This document shows, piece after piece, positions 17,111 through 25,490 of a stretch of 64,000 bases of DNA (position 1 is its first letter; the number at the start of each line of letters is the position of its first letter). Position numbers and translations under genes: made by a program. The notes beneath the pieces were generated by a model, which saw only the letters and a list, made by a program, of their open reading frames with translations, was not told the DNA's origin and ran no database searches. This DNA comes from Arenibacterium halophilum (lineage in GTDB: Bacteria > Pseudomonadota > Alphaproteobacteria > Rhodobacterales > Rhodobacteraceae): positions 1,239,213-1,303,212 of the forward strand of contig NZ_VCPC01000001.1 in assembly GCF_005938225.1 (NCBI RefSeq), given 5' to 3'.

Positions 17111-17592
17111 TGGGTCCTCGTCTGTTCTAGAAAGGGGATCAGGCCACCGGCGGCGACCATCTGCATCAGGCGTTCGGGGATCGGCTCGCAGCTGTGCACG
17201 CGTCCGCCCGCCTCTGTCGCGGTGCCGGCCAGCGGGTCAACAACCAGCCGGGTGCCAGCAGGGATTTCATGCGCCGTGGGGCAGACCAGTACCGGCAGCC
17301 CAAGGTTCAGCGCGTTGCGATAGAAGATGCGCGCGAAAGACCGCGCCAGCACGCAACCGATGCCGTTCAGCAGCAGGCAGCTGGCCGCCTGTTCGCGCGA
17401 GGATCCGGTGCCGAATTCAAAGCCTGCCGTCACGATATCGCCAAGTTGCGACCGGGCCGGGAATTCCGGGTCGATCGCTTCAAGGCAATGTTTCGCCATC
17501 TCTTCGATCGGGCCCTTCATATAGGCACCGGGCGACAGCAGGTCGGTGTCGATCCGGTCGCCAAAGGCGTGGGTGGTGCCGTCGATCTTCAT
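17107..17592 (-). CDS. LeuD-type hydro-lyase small subunit
   Basis: A 161-residue swivel-domain subunit of the aconitase superfamily, as in 3-isopropylmalate, citraconate or dimethylmaleate hydratases. Motifs are the N-terminal DRIDTDLLSPG, the substrate-loop GTGSSREQA and ARSFARIFYRNALNLGLP. The start at 17592 (MKIDG) overlaps the leuC homologue's stop by 4 bases; the longer frame lies inside that gene. The short length matches stand-alone LeuD of the archaeal/catabolic type. No leuA or leuB lies nearby, which argues for a catabolic hydratase over leucine synthesis. Confidence 0.88.
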   Translation of the reverse strand: MKIDGTTHAFGDRIDTDLLSPGAYMKGPIEEMAKHCLEAIDPEFPARSQLGDIVTAGFEFGTGSSREQAASCLLLNGIGCVLARSFARIFYRNALNLGLPVLVCPTAHEIPAGTRLVVDPLAGTATEAGGRVHSCEPIPERLMQMVAAGGLIPFLEQTRTQ

Positions 17593-18860
17593 GCCAGCAT
17601 CTCCCGCGGGTCGGCGATTGCGCCGGTTACGGCGGCGGCGGCAACGGTATAGGGCGAGGCCAGCCAGACCTCGGCCTTGGAGGATCCCATGCGCCCCTGA
17701 AAGTTGCGCGAGGTCGAGGCGATGCACACCTCTCCATCGGCGAGGATCCCTGCCCCCATGCCCGCGCAGGCGCCGCAGCCCGATGGCAGCAGGATCGCAC
17801 CCGCCTCGGTCAGGATTTCCAGCGTGCCGTCGCGCGCGGCCTCGGCGGTGATCTTGGTGGACGCGGGCGCCAGAAGCAGGCGCACATCATCGGCCACGCG
17901 GCGGCCTTTCAGCACCTTCGCCGCCATGTGCAGATCGTTCAACTTGGCCCCGGTGCAGGCACCGATATAGGCCTGCGTGACGCGCGTGCCCAGGCTGTCG
18001 GTGACCGCGTGAGTGTTGGCGGGCGAATGCGGCGCGGCCACCTGCGGGGCAAGGGCGGGCGTGTCGATCACGACCTCACGTTCGATCTCGGCCTCGGGGT
18101 CGCCCAGAACCTCCAGATCGCCGACCCCGGCCCCAACCTGCGCGAGCCAATCGTGCGTGGTGGCATCCGGGGCGATGATCCCGGTCTTGGCGCCAAGCTC
18201 GGCAGACATGTTGCACAGCGTCATCCGCTCGGACATCTCCATCGCTTCGACGGCGGGACCCGCGTATTCGGCAACGCGATAGTTCATCGACACCGGATCG
18301 ACCGTGGCGCAGAGGTGCAGCATGATATCTTTCGCGCTGACCCCGGGCGGCAGGCTGCCCTGACAGGTGAACCGGACGGTCGACGGCACCCGCAGCCAGA
18401 TTTCGCCGGTGACCAGCACGCCCAGCATATCGGTGGCGCCCACGCCCACCATCACCGCGCCCCATGCGCCGCCGGTGCAGGAATGGCTATCGCCGCCAAC
18501 GGCCATCATGCCGGGCTGGATCAACCCGTTTTCGGGCAGCACCACATGGCAGATGCCCTTCATGTCAAAGAACCGGCGCACTTGGGTTTCGCGTGCCCAT
18601 TTGCGCGTCAGATCAAGGATTTGCGCGCTGTCCACATCGACGGCAGGCACAAAGTGATCTGACACGACAACCACCTTCTCCGGGTCCCACACCTGCGCGC
18701 CCAGCCGCTCCAGCATCGGTTTGACCCGGCGCGGCCCGCCGGAATCGTGCATCATCGCCAGATCGACCGAAACGGTCACGATCTCGCCCGGGCGCACCGT
18801 GTCACGCCCCGCGGCGCGGGCCAGTATCTTCTGTGTCAGGGTTTGCGGGGGGTGGGTCAT
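17589..18860 (-). CDS. LeuC/aconitase-type hydro-lyase large subunit
   Basis: A 423-residue Fe-S hydro-lyase large subunit. The [4Fe-4S] cysteines lie in GACTGAK and in GCGACAGMG. SVDLAMMHDSGG and GGDSHSCTGGAWGA are the family's substrate- and cluster-region motifs, and STSRNFQGRMG is the C-terminal signature. The length of about 420 residues is that of the archaeal-type LeuC/HacA/dimethylmaleate-hydratase group; proteobacterial leucine-biosynthetic LeuC is longer, about 470. It is the first gene of the leuC-leuD-lyase-hyuB-hyuA unit. Start 18860 is preferred; an in-frame ATG at 18872 is possible. An 18-bp operator lies 22 bp upstream. Confidence 0.88.
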   Translation of the reverse strand: MTHPPQTLTQKILARAAGRDTVRPGEIVTVSVDLAMMHDSGGPRRVKPMLERLGAQVWDPEKVVVVSDHFVPAVDVDSAQILDLTRKWARETQVRRFFDMKGICHVVLPENGLIQPGMMAVGGDSHSCTGGAWGAVMVGVGATDMLGVLVTGEIWLRVPSTVRFTCQGSLPPGVSAKDIMLHLCATVDPVSMNYRVAEYAGPAVEAMEMSERMTLCNMSAELGAKTGIIAPDATTHDWLAQVGAGVGDLEVLGDPEAEIEREVVIDTPALAPQVAAPHSPANTHAVTDSLGTRVTQAYIGACTGAKLNDLHMAAKVLKGRRVADDVRLLLAPASTKITAEAARDGTLEILTEAGAILLPSGCGACAGMGAGILADGEVCIASTSRNFQGRMGSSKAEVWLASPYTVAAAAVTGAIADPREMLA

Positions 18861-18882
18861 GTGAACTCGCATTTTTACCTAT

Positions 18883-18900
18883 TGCTATATCATTATAGCA
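18883..18900 (-). promoter_or_regulatory. Operator site 1 of the HutC/GntR regulon (upstream of leuC)
   Basis: TGCTATA-TCAT-TATAGCA, a perfect 7-4-7 inverted repeat. Read on the minus strand it contains TATAAT, so it would overlap the -10 element of a leuC promoter. A TTGACG lies just upstream on that strand. The same geometry recurs at 25391-25408 and 27820-27837. Confidence 0.7.
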
Positions 18901-18905
18901 TTTCG

Positions 18906-19514
18906 TCAAGCGCCATTCTGCACCATCACCAGCGCCTCGGCGCAGGTCATCGTAGGGCTGACGCTGGAGAGCGAGGCAATGGTCACGTCATGCACCTCGG
19001 GCTTGAAGGCGGCGCAGCCATCGCTGAGCAGGATGGTTTCGAAATCGCGCACATGCGCATCGCGCAGGGTGGCGGCGACACCCCCATTTGTGACGATGCC
19101 GCAGACGATCAGCCGGCTCAGCCCGGCGCGCCTCAGCACCAGCTCCAGCCGCGACATGTAGAAGGCGGAATAGGCCACCTTCTCGACCGCGAAATCCGCC
19201 GGCTGCAGGCTGTCGACCATGGCGTTGCCCCAGCTGCCGGGCGCAAAATCGCCTTGGGTCAGGAAGGGGCGCAGCTGTTTCAGATGCGGCGCGATCAGCG
19301 GCGCGCCGTGGCGGCCGGGCACCAGAGTGAACTGGGTCGACACGACCGACCCGCCCGCCGCCCGCAGCGCCCCTGCCAGCGGCGCGATACGGTCAGGCAA
19401 CGCGGCGATCTCGGCGCTGGCCTGCCCGGCGCGGCCATAGGCCCCTTCGGGGTGCAGGAAATCGTTCTGCAGATCGACGATCAGCAGGGCGGTCTCAGCA
19501 AGCGTGGCTGACAT
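18906..19514 (-). CDS. Isochorismatase-family hydrolase lacking the catalytic cysteine
   Basis: A 202-residue isochorismatase-fold protein. The family triad is Asp, Lys and Cys. Asp14 (DLQNDF) and Lys112 (EKVAYSAF) are present, but the Cys position is Gly145 (TNGGV where amidases have TNxCV). Cys-dependent members are amidases (maleamate amidase, N-carbamoylsarcosine amidohydrolase, nicotinamidase). Members without the Cys include the vinyl-ether hydrolases EntB and PhzD. A cysteine amidase mechanism is therefore unlikely here. The gene lies between the GntR regulator and the leuC unit, 30 bp after the GntR stop. Confidence 0.82.
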   Translation of the reverse strand: MSATLAETALLIVDLQNDFLHPEGAYGRAGQASAEIAALPDRIAPLAGALRAAGGSVVSTQFTLVPGRHGAPLIAPHLKQLRPFLTQGDFAPGSWGNAMVDSLQPADFAVEKVAYSAFYMSRLELVLRRAGLSRLIVCGIVTNGGVAATLRDAHVRDFETILLSDGCAAFKPEVHDVTIASLSSVSPTMTCAEALVMVQNGA

Positions 19515-19544
19515 TGCTCTATCCTTTTTCGCGGCCCATGCGGC

Positions 19545-20315
19545 CTAGCTTTCGGTGGTCGACCATGATCGGGCCGCCCCTTCGTTTTCGGCATCCATCG
19601 ACATGCGATACTGGTAGCGATCGGTGCGATAGAGGATGCGCAGGTATTCCACCGGCCGGTCCTGCCGGTCGCGCACCACGCGGTTGATCGACAACAGCGG
19701 CGTGCCCACCACCACGTCCAGCGCGGCGCCGGTCTGTGGGTCGGCAAGGCTGGCCGAGAAACTCTGCTCGGCGCTGCCCACCTCGACACCGGCGAGTTTC
19801 AGCAGCTCCATCATCGAATGCTGGCCCAGTGCCTTGTCGTCGAACTGGCCGCCGATATCGTCGGGCAGGAACGAGGTCAGGTAGGAAAACGGCTCGCCCT
19901 TGAAACTGCGCACCCGCACGGCACGCTGCACCCGCGCATCGGCGGGCAGATCCAGTGCCGCCTGCACATCGGGAGAGGGCGAAACGAACCCGTATTCCAG
20001 CACCTTCACCTGTGTGCGGCTGCCCATGTCGTTCAGGCTTTGCAGCAACCCGCCAATGCCGGCGGTCACCGGACGGTTCAGCGCCGAGCCGATCACCCGG
20101 GTGCCCGCCCCGCGTCGCCGCTCGACCAGACCTTCCTGCGCCAAGTCGTTGATCGCGCGCGATACGGTGATGCGCGAGACATCGAATTCCTTGCTCAGGT
20201 CCAGCTCTGACGGGATACGCCCTTCGGGGCCGTAATACCCGGCCTCGATCCGTTCGCGCAGCACCAGCGTGATCTGATGATAGAGCGGCGTTACCGCGTT
20301 ATGCGTCGTGACCAT
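19545..20315 (-). CDS. GntR family regulator, HutC/UTRA subfamily
   Basis: A 256-residue regulator. The N-terminal winged helix (about residues 8-75) has PSELDLSKEFDVSRITVSRA and the wing VERRRGAGTRV. The C-terminal UTRA ligand-binding domain (about 95-235) includes PLLSINRVVRDRQDRPVEY. The start at 20315 is chosen for its strong AGGAGGGGACAGG ribosome-binding region; the longer frame adds residues without a good site. It is the only regulator inside the 12.5-27.8 kb locus, so it is the natural candidate to bind the three shared 18-bp operators. As a HutC-type protein it is probably a repressor released by a pathway intermediate. Confidence 0.9.
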   Translation of the reverse strand: MVTTHNAVTPLYHQITLVLRERIEAGYYGPEGRIPSELDLSKEFDVSRITVSRAINDLAQEGLVERRRGAGTRVIGSALNRPVTAGIGGLLQSLNDMGSRTQVKVLEYGFVSPSPDVQAALDLPADARVQRAVRVRSFKGEPFSYLTSFLPDDIGGQFDDKALGQHSMMELLKLAGVEVGSAEQSFSASLADPQTGAALDVVVGTPLLSINRVVRDRQDRPVEYLRILYRTDRYQYRMSMDAENEGAARSWSTTES

Positions 20316-20335
20316 CCTGTCCCCTCCTCTGACCG

Positions 20336-20355
20336 GGCGAAGCGGCATGTTCGCC
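20336..20355 (-). other. Stem-loop between the amidohydrolase and GntR genes
   Basis: GGCGAA-N8-TTCGCC, a perfect 6-bp inverted repeat in the 69-nt gap upstream of the GntR start. There is no T run. It may modulate read-through into the regulator gene. Confidence 0.35.
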
Positions 20356-20384
20356 ACTTGGCCCCCGGGTGCAACCCCCGCGCC

Positions 20385-21236
20385 TCATTGCGCGGGCACG
20401 TCCAGTTTCAGCACCCGGATGGCGTTTTCGCCCATCAGGTTGTCCAGCGCCGGTTGCGGAATGTCCAACTCGCGCAGTTCGGCCAGCGATTTGGTGATGG
20501 TCTGGACCGGCCAGTCTGTGCCCCACATCACCTTTTTCTCGCCGTCCATCGTGGCAAAGCCGCGCCCGGCGCAATAGTCGATGAAATGCTGGGTCCATGT
20601 GCTGGGCGGATGCGCGTCGGCGATGATGTACACGTTCTCGTGGCACATGGCGGCGCTTGTCATCTCGAAATCATAGGGCACGCCGATGTGCAGCCCGATC
20701 AGTGTCAGCTCGGGGAAATCGAACGCCGCATCCTCGATCCATTCGGGCCGCGCACACAGCTTCCCGCCCGAGCGGGGCGATTGCCGCCCCACCTGCAGCG
20801 TGATCGGCACGTCAAGTTCGCAGCACTTCGCGTAGATCGGCCAATAGGTGCGGTGGTTGATCGGCACACCGAACCAATGCGGGTAAACGTGTACGCCCTT
20901 GAAGCCCAGCTCCTTCACCGCGTATTCGATATAGCGCAGCGTCTCCATCCCGCCGAGCGGGTTGATCCCGACCCAGCCAAAGAAGCGATCCGGGTATTTC
21001 TGAAGCACCGGATAAACCTCGTCGACATGCGTCATCAGCAGCTCGCCCCCGACCCCGTTCTGAACGGTGTTGGAAATGATCCCCGTCATCGCCACGCCGT
21101 TGGCGTCCATCTCGGCGATATAGGCCTCGGGGTCGATGCCCTTGGCGGTGCTGCGGTCGATCCCCAGCACGTCGTACAGCTTCAGTTGGGTGTGCGGCTT
21201 GAAGTTGGTGCTGATGTCGATGATGCGTGCCATCAC
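20385..21236 (-). CDS. Amidohydrolase-2 (ACMSD-like) family protein, paralogue 1
   Basis: A 283-residue TIM-barrel protein of the amidohydrolase-related group (ACMSD, decarboxylases, lactonases). Visible active-site segments are GVHVYPHW, GLHIG and the terminal-strand Asp in WGTDWP. The first-strand HxH metal pair is absent; that segment reads IDISTNF. It may bind a single metal through the remaining His/Asp residues, or none. It is clearly paralogous to the gene at 26937-27812 (shared YPHWF, LDVPIxLQVGxS and GTDxPV). It follows the ABC permease by 16 bp, so it is in the same transcript. The reaction (lactone hydrolysis, decarboxylation or other) is undetermined. Confidence 0.82.
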   Translation of the reverse strand: MMARIIDISTNFKPHTQLKLYDVLGIDRSTAKGIDPEAYIAEMDANGVAMTGIISNTVQNGVGGELLMTHVDEVYPVLQKYPDRFFGWVGINPLGGMETLRYIEYAVKELGFKGVHVYPHWFGVPINHRTYWPIYAKCCELDVPITLQVGRQSPRSGGKLCARPEWIEDAAFDFPELTLIGLHIGVPYDFEMTSAAMCHENVYIIADAHPPSTWTQHFIDYCAGRGFATMDGEKKVMWGTDWPVQTITKSLAELRELDIPQPALDNLMGENAIRVLKLDVPAQ

Positions 21237-21252
21237 TCTTGTCCTTCCGAAT

Positions 21253-22032
21253 TCAGGAATCGCGGGCCGAGGCGACAGCCTCGTGCCAGGGGGTGACGTA
21301 ACGGCGCAGCATGACCACGGCGAAATACAGTATCAGGCCAAGGATCGTCAGCAGGAAGATCACCCCGAACATCGAGGTCACATCAAAGGCGTTCAGCGTG
21401 GCCACGGCCATATAGCCCAGCCCCTGACTGCCGCCGAGGTATTCGCCCACGATGGCGCCGATGGTGGCAAGAACGATGCCCACCTCCATCCCCGTCAGGA
21501 TAAAGGGCAGCGCGTTCTGCAATTCGACATCGCGAAAGGTCTGCCAGCGCGAGGCATTCAGCGCCAGCATCACGTCACGATGCCCGCTTTCGACCGATTT
21601 GATGCCAAGGATGGTGTTCGTCATGATCGGGAAAAAGGCGATGACGGCGGCCAGCACCACCTTGGACGTGGGTCCAAAGCCGAACCAGACGATGAACAGC
21701 GGGATCAGCGCGACCTTGGGCATCACCTGCAACCCGACGATCAGCGGGTTCAGCGTGCGTTCCAGCCAGCGGATCTTGCCCAGGACACCGCCAAAGACGA
21801 TCCCGATCACCACCGCCAGCAGGAAACCGACAACGGTTTCATAAACGGTGATCCCGATGTGGGAATAGGTTTTCGGTTCCGACAACAGAACCAGCGTTGC
21901 ATCCCACACCGCGCCCGGCCCCGGCAGGATAAAGGGCGACACATCGAAGATGGTCACATAGGCTTCCCAGATCAGGACAAGCAGCACCAGCAGCAGCGGC
22001 GTTGCAATCCATGAGGCGTATTTGCCAAGCAT
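21253..22032 (-). CDS. ABC transporter permease, SsuC/TauC/ThiX-like
   Basis: A 259-residue inner-membrane permease with about six hydrophobic segments and the coupling-helix EAA-type loop near the middle (ALNASRWQTFRDVELQNALPFI). This type is used by importers of nitrate, alkanesulfonates, taurine and pyrimidine-like compounds. It is encoded between its ATPase (18 bp upstream) and the amidohydrolase paralogue 1 gene. Confidence 0.92.
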   Translation of the reverse strand: MLGKYASWIATPLLLVLLVLIWEAYVTIFDVSPFILPGPGAVWDATLVLLSEPKTYSHIGITVYETVVGFLLAVVIGIVFGGVLGKIRWLERTLNPLIVGLQVMPKVALIPLFIVWFGFGPTSKVVLAAVIAFFPIMTNTILGIKSVESGHRDVMLALNASRWQTFRDVELQNALPFILTGMEVGIVLATIGAIVGEYLGGSQGLGYMAVATLNAFDVTSMFGVIFLLTILGLILYFAVVMLRRYVTPWHEAVASARDS

Positions 22033-22050
22033 AACGAACGGCTCCTGTGG

Positions 22051-22890
22051 TTAAGCGAAGGAATCCAGACGCTGGCGCAGGGCCAGTTCGTAGTTCTGGA
22101 ATTCAGGAGAAGATTGAACATAGGTGGTGCGCGGGCGGTCGATCTCGATTTCAGTCAGCGTGTCCATCCGGCCCGGGCGCGGCGACAGCAGCAGCACGCG
22201 GTCGGCCAGGAACACCGCCTCGCGGATCGAGTGGGTCACCAGAACGACAGTACAGCCGGTTTCCATCCAGATCCGCTGAAGTTCGAGGTTCATCGCATCG
22301 CGCGTCATTGCGTCGAGCGCGCCAAAGGGTTCGTCCATCAACAGGATCTTGGGCCGCGTGCTGAGCGCGCGGGCAATGGCCGCACGCTGGCGCATCCCGC
22401 CCGACAGCTGGCGCGGCCAGCGTTTCTCAAAGCCCGAAATGCCCACCGTCGCGCACAGCTCGCGCGCGCGGGCCAGACGCTCGGCCTTGCCCACGCCGCG
22501 CAGCTTCAGCGGCAGGGCAATGTTCTGCTCGATCGTCATCCAGGGAAACAGGTTCGCCTCCTGGAACACCACGCCAAGTTCCTGCATCGCGGTGTCGTTG
22601 CGGGTGTTCTTCGTCCACAGCGGGGTGCCGTCGATTTTGACCTCGCCGCCGGTCGATTGCAGCAGCCCGGCGATGATGCGCAACAGCGTTGTCTTGCCAC
22701 AGCCCGAGGGGCCAAGCAGCACAAGGAATTCGCCCTTGCCGATGTCCAGCGTCACATCGGTCAGCGCCAGAACGTCATGATCGCGCGTCTTGTAGCGTTG
22801 TTCCACGTCGGTCAGACGGATCATCGGATCGGGCAGCGCGCGGGTGACGGGGGTTTGGGCCACGCTGTCATGTGACGTCATCGAATTCAT
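22051..22890 (-). CDS. ABC transporter ATP-binding protein, SsuB/TauB-like
   Basis: A 279-residue ATPase with all core motifs: Walker A GPSGCGKTTLL, Q-loop VVFQEANLFPW, signature LSGGMRQR, Walker B ILLMDEPFGALD and switch His in VLVTHSIREA. It energises the SsuC-like permease at 21253-22032. The start overlaps the stop of the isochorismatase-like gene by 4 bases. Confidence 0.93.
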   Translation of the reverse strand: MNSMTSHDSVAQTPVTRALPDPMIRLTDVEQRYKTRDHDVLALTDVTLDIGKGEFLVLLGPSGCGKTTLLRIIAGLLQSTGGEVKIDGTPLWTKNTRNDTAMQELGVVFQEANLFPWMTIEQNIALPLKLRGVGKAERLARARELCATVGISGFEKRWPRQLSGGMRQRAAIARALSTRPKILLMDEPFGALDAMTRDAMNLELQRIWMETGCTVVLVTHSIREAVFLADRVLLLSPRPGRMDTLTEIEIDRPRTTYVQSSPEFQNYELALRQRLDSFA

Positions 22891-23492
22891 CCTTTCAGAA
22901 GCTCCTTCGCTTCGGCGCAGTCGATCCCGGTTGCGAAACCGAACTGCATCGCGGCCAGCGAGGCCGCGTGTACGGCGGGGTCGAAATCGGCGCAGGCATC
23001 GCCGACAACAAAGGTGCGATAGTCACGCTGGCCGATGTCGCGCACCGTGCTTTCCACGCACATCGACGTGGTGATGCCGCAGACAATCACGGTGTCGATG
23101 CCACGCGCATTCAGCGCGACCTCTAGCCCGGTGCCGATCCATGCGGAAAACCGGGGCTTGTCGATCACCAGATCGGTGGGCGCCGGGGTGACAAGATCCG
23201 ACAGGTTCTCGTCGCCGCTGCCACGCTCCAGCGCACCGATGCGGGCCAGGTTGGGGCGGATGCGCGTCGTCAGCTCGCCCCCGTCGGTGTATCCGGGCGC
23301 GAACACCATCCGCGTCCAGATCACCATGGCGCCGCCCGCACGCGCGATCCCGGCCAGTTCATCACAGGCGGCGACCGCGTCGCGCAGGGGCGCGATGTCA
23401 CGCCCCTGACGGTCCATCGCGCCACCCCTGTCGCAGAACGACACCTGAGGGTCGATCACGACAAGCGCGGTTTTATGCAGATCCAGCGTCAC
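22887..23492 (-). CDS. Isochorismatase-family cysteine amidohydrolase (intact triad)
   Basis: A 201-residue cysteine hydrolase with Asp14 (DPQVSF), Lys112 (DKPRFSAW) and nucleophile Cys145 (TTSMCVEST). Aligned with its paralogue at 18906-19514, the triad columns match exactly (14/112/145), but only this copy keeps the Cys. Related enzymes hydrolyse maleamate, N-carbamoylsarcosine, ureidoacrylate or nicotinamide. In this operon it would be the half-amide or carbamoyl hydrolase that releases ammonia. It overlaps the binding-protein gene upstream and the ATPase gene downstream by 4 bases each, so import and first hydrolysis are tightly coupled. Confidence 0.9.
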   Translation of the reverse strand: MTLDLHKTALVVIDPQVSFCDRGGAMDRQGRDIAPLRDAVAACDELAGIARAGGAMVIWTRMVFAPGYTDGGELTTRIRPNLARIGALERGSGDENLSDLVTPAPTDLVIDKPRFSAWIGTGLEVALNARGIDTVIVCGITTSMCVESTVRDIGQRDYRTFVVGDACADFDPAVHAASLAAMQFGFATGIDCAEAKELLKG

Positions 23493-24511
23493 GAAAACGC
23501 CAGCTGACGTGCAGAGTCGTCATAGAAGTTCTGATCCGCCGTTTCGGAAATCAGCCCCGCCTTCAGCATCAGCGCATAGGCGCTGTCCCAGCTTTCCTGC
23601 TCGGTCGCCATCTTGTCGTCATAGGCGCGCTTCAGGTTGGTGCGGCCGAAATCCAGCACGGCAAGGCCCTTGTCGGGGCGCTTGGCCTCGGCGATGTCGT
23701 ACTTGCCGCTCATCGACTCGATGACCGGGGCCAGATCTTCGGCGTTGACGATTCCGCCCAGTGCTTCGTGCACCGCCGCCAGGAAGGTCGCGATATCCTC
23801 GCGGCGCTCTTCCAGCTGCGCCTTCGAGGTCATGTAGACCTGACCGGGGCAACGCGCCACCTCATCCGTCGACCATGCCACTACGGGCTGCTCGTCGACC
23901 TGCAACTGGAACGCGGTGTCGCTGGTGGCGATGAAGGCGTTGATGCGGCCCTGCTTGATCAGCTCGAAGGCGGCGGGGGCATTGCCGACCACTTCCCGCT
24001 GGACGCTGTCCAGCGGGATGTCCTTGGCCGCCAGCATCATGTCGAGGATGTTCTCGGTCGCGCCGCTGGGCGACACGATGCCGATGGTCTTGCCCTCCAT
24101 GTCCTCGGGGGTGTTGATCGGGCCTTCCTCGGACGAGATCACGAAGAACAGATCGCGTTCGTAAATCTCGGCCACGGCAACGATCGACGGATCGGTGGCA
24201 TAGGCCTTGATCAGGTCGGTCCCGCCGGTGCGTGACACCAGCGCGCGGCCCGCCGTCACCTGCTGCACCGCCATGGACGATCCGCGACCGCCCTCGATTG
24301 TCACGTCAAGCCCGTGCTTGGCAAAGATGCCGCTGGTGTCGGCATACATGGTGGGCGAAAAGCCCAGCAGATAGCCAAAAGGCGTGAGGTACGTCATCTG
24401 CTTCATGTCCTGCGCCATTGCAAGGCGCGGCAGCCCGGTGGCGGCGGCACCAATCGCCAGCCCCTGCATCCCCGCCAGGAAACGGCGGCGGTTCAAGATC
24501 ATCTTTGTCAT
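23489..24511 (-). CDS. ABC transporter substrate-binding protein, NMT1/THI5-like (Tat-exported)
   Basis: A 340-residue periplasmic binding protein. The N-terminus has a Tat-type signal (NRRRFLAG at 7-14, hydrophobic core, then AMA-Q at about 32-34). The NMT1/SsuA-like fold shows GKTIGIVSPSGATENILDMML and AAFELIKQGRINAFI. Such proteins bind small planar or sulfonated or heterocyclic ligands. It is the recognition subunit for the adjacent SsuC/SsuB-type permease and ATPase, so its ligand is probably the starting compound of the pathway. Confidence 0.9.
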   Translation of the reverse strand: MTKMILNRRRFLAGMQGLAIGAAATGLPRLAMAQDMKQMTYLTPFGYLLGFSPTMYADTSGIFAKHGLDVTIEGGRGSSMAVQQVTAGRALVSRTGGTDLIKAYATDPSIVAVAEIYERDLFFVISSEEGPINTPEDMEGKTIGIVSPSGATENILDMMLAAKDIPLDSVQREVVGNAPAAFELIKQGRINAFIATSDTAFQLQVDEQPVVAWSTDEVARCPGQVYMTSKAQLEERREDIATFLAAVHEALGGIVNAEDLAPVIESMSGKYDIAEAKRPDKGLAVLDFGRTNLKRAYDDKMATEQESWDSAYALMLKAGLISETADQNFYDDSARQLAFS

Positions 24512-24551
24512 TGTTTCGTCTTCCCTGTTGTCGTTCGAGATTGCCCGCGCA

Positions 24552-25376
24552 TCATTGCCCGGGGGTGGAGAAGTCCTGGAGCAACCGGGCCGTCCTGTCG
24601 GTGGTCCAGCCGCGCTGATAGGTAAATCCGCCGGTCACCTCGACGGTGCCCAGCACGTCAAGCTCTTCGTCCGGGGCGCTGCCAAAGCGAATTTCGCCGG
24701 CGCCCTGCCGGATTCCTGTCTGACGGACATTGGTGAAACCCAGTTCGAACAGCTGCTCGATATCGGGCACATCCGGGCTTGGGCTTGCGACATAGCGATA
24801 CAGAAAGGTCGAGCCGCCATGCCCCGGCATCGCGTCCAGCGGCGCACCGCCGCCCGGCAGATCGACCGACAGGCTCAGCACATGATGCCCATGGCGCGAC
24901 ACGGTCCCGCCCAGCTTCACATCCTCGCCCGCCAGCGCGGGGTTGGTGCTTTGCAGGCGGGTGCGGTCGATGGCGCCCAGCCGCTTGCCCCAGCCAAAAA
25001 TCGCGCCCATACCAAGCGACCAGTCGCGGTCCACCCAGACCAGCGCGGAAAACCGCCCGATCCGGTCGCCATAGCGGCAGTAAAACCCCAACACGCATTC
25101 ATTGTAGGAAGACCGCGACGGATCACGCCAGATTTGCTCGGGCTGATGCGCGCTGACTTTCGCCATCTCGGCGATCATGACCCAGCCCGCGCCATCTTCC
25201 AGCGGCTCCAGCCCCGGCGGCAGGAAATGTGCCACCGCGTCCGGGTTGGCGCGGAAATTCACATGCAACGCTTCGCAGCTGATGTGATGCGGCAGCGGCT
25301 CGACCAATGCGCTTTTGCCGCTGACAGTGCGCGGCCAGCTTTGCCCGCGCCATGGCTTGTTGGTGTCGTCCCGCAT
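24552..25376 (-). CDS. Acetoacetate-decarboxylase-like fold protein
   Basis: A 274-residue protein resembling the acetoacetate decarboxylase (ADC) family: CEALHVNFRANPDAVAHFLPPGLEP at the N-terminus, YNECVLGFYCRYGD, and IFGWGKRLG. The last contains a Lys in the region where ADC forms its Schiff base, although the classic EPKK sequence is not conserved. ADC-fold enzymes also include aldolase-dehydratases. It is the first gene after operator site 2 and is followed 40 bp later by the ABC binding-protein gene. It may decarboxylate or rearrange a beta-keto intermediate; the reaction is not known. Confidence 0.8.
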   Translation of the reverse strand: MRDDTNKPWRGQSWPRTVSGKSALVEPLPHHISCEALHVNFRANPDAVAHFLPPGLEPLEDGAGWVMIAEMAKVSAHQPEQIWRDPSRSSYNECVLGFYCRYGDRIGRFSALVWVDRDWSLGMGAIFGWGKRLGAIDRTRLQSTNPALAGEDVKLGGTVSRHGHHVLSLSVDLPGGGAPLDAMPGHGGSTFLYRYVASPSPDVPDIEQLFELGFTNVRQTGIRQGAGEIRFGSAPDEELDVLGTVEVTGGFTYQRGWTTDRTARLLQDFSTPGQ

Positions 25377-25390
25377 CGAATCAGCCTATT

Positions 25391-25408
25391 TGCTATATCT
25401 ATATAACA
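25391..25408 (-). promoter_or_regulatory. Operator site 2 of the HutC/GntR regulon (upstream of the ADC-like gene)
   Basis: TGCTATA-TCTA-TATAACA, a 7-4-7 inverted repeat with one mismatch, 14 bp upstream of the ADC-like start. It would control the long unit from that gene down to the GntR gene and the isochorismatase-like gene. The sequence closely matches sites at 18883-18900 and 27820-27837. Confidence 0.65.
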
Positions 25409-25490
25409 TTATGTCCAAGTTTCCGGGCCGATCAAATCTTTTGTGGGTTTTTGCCGGATCGGACCGGGGCGGCGCCTGTTTTTCGCGCAG

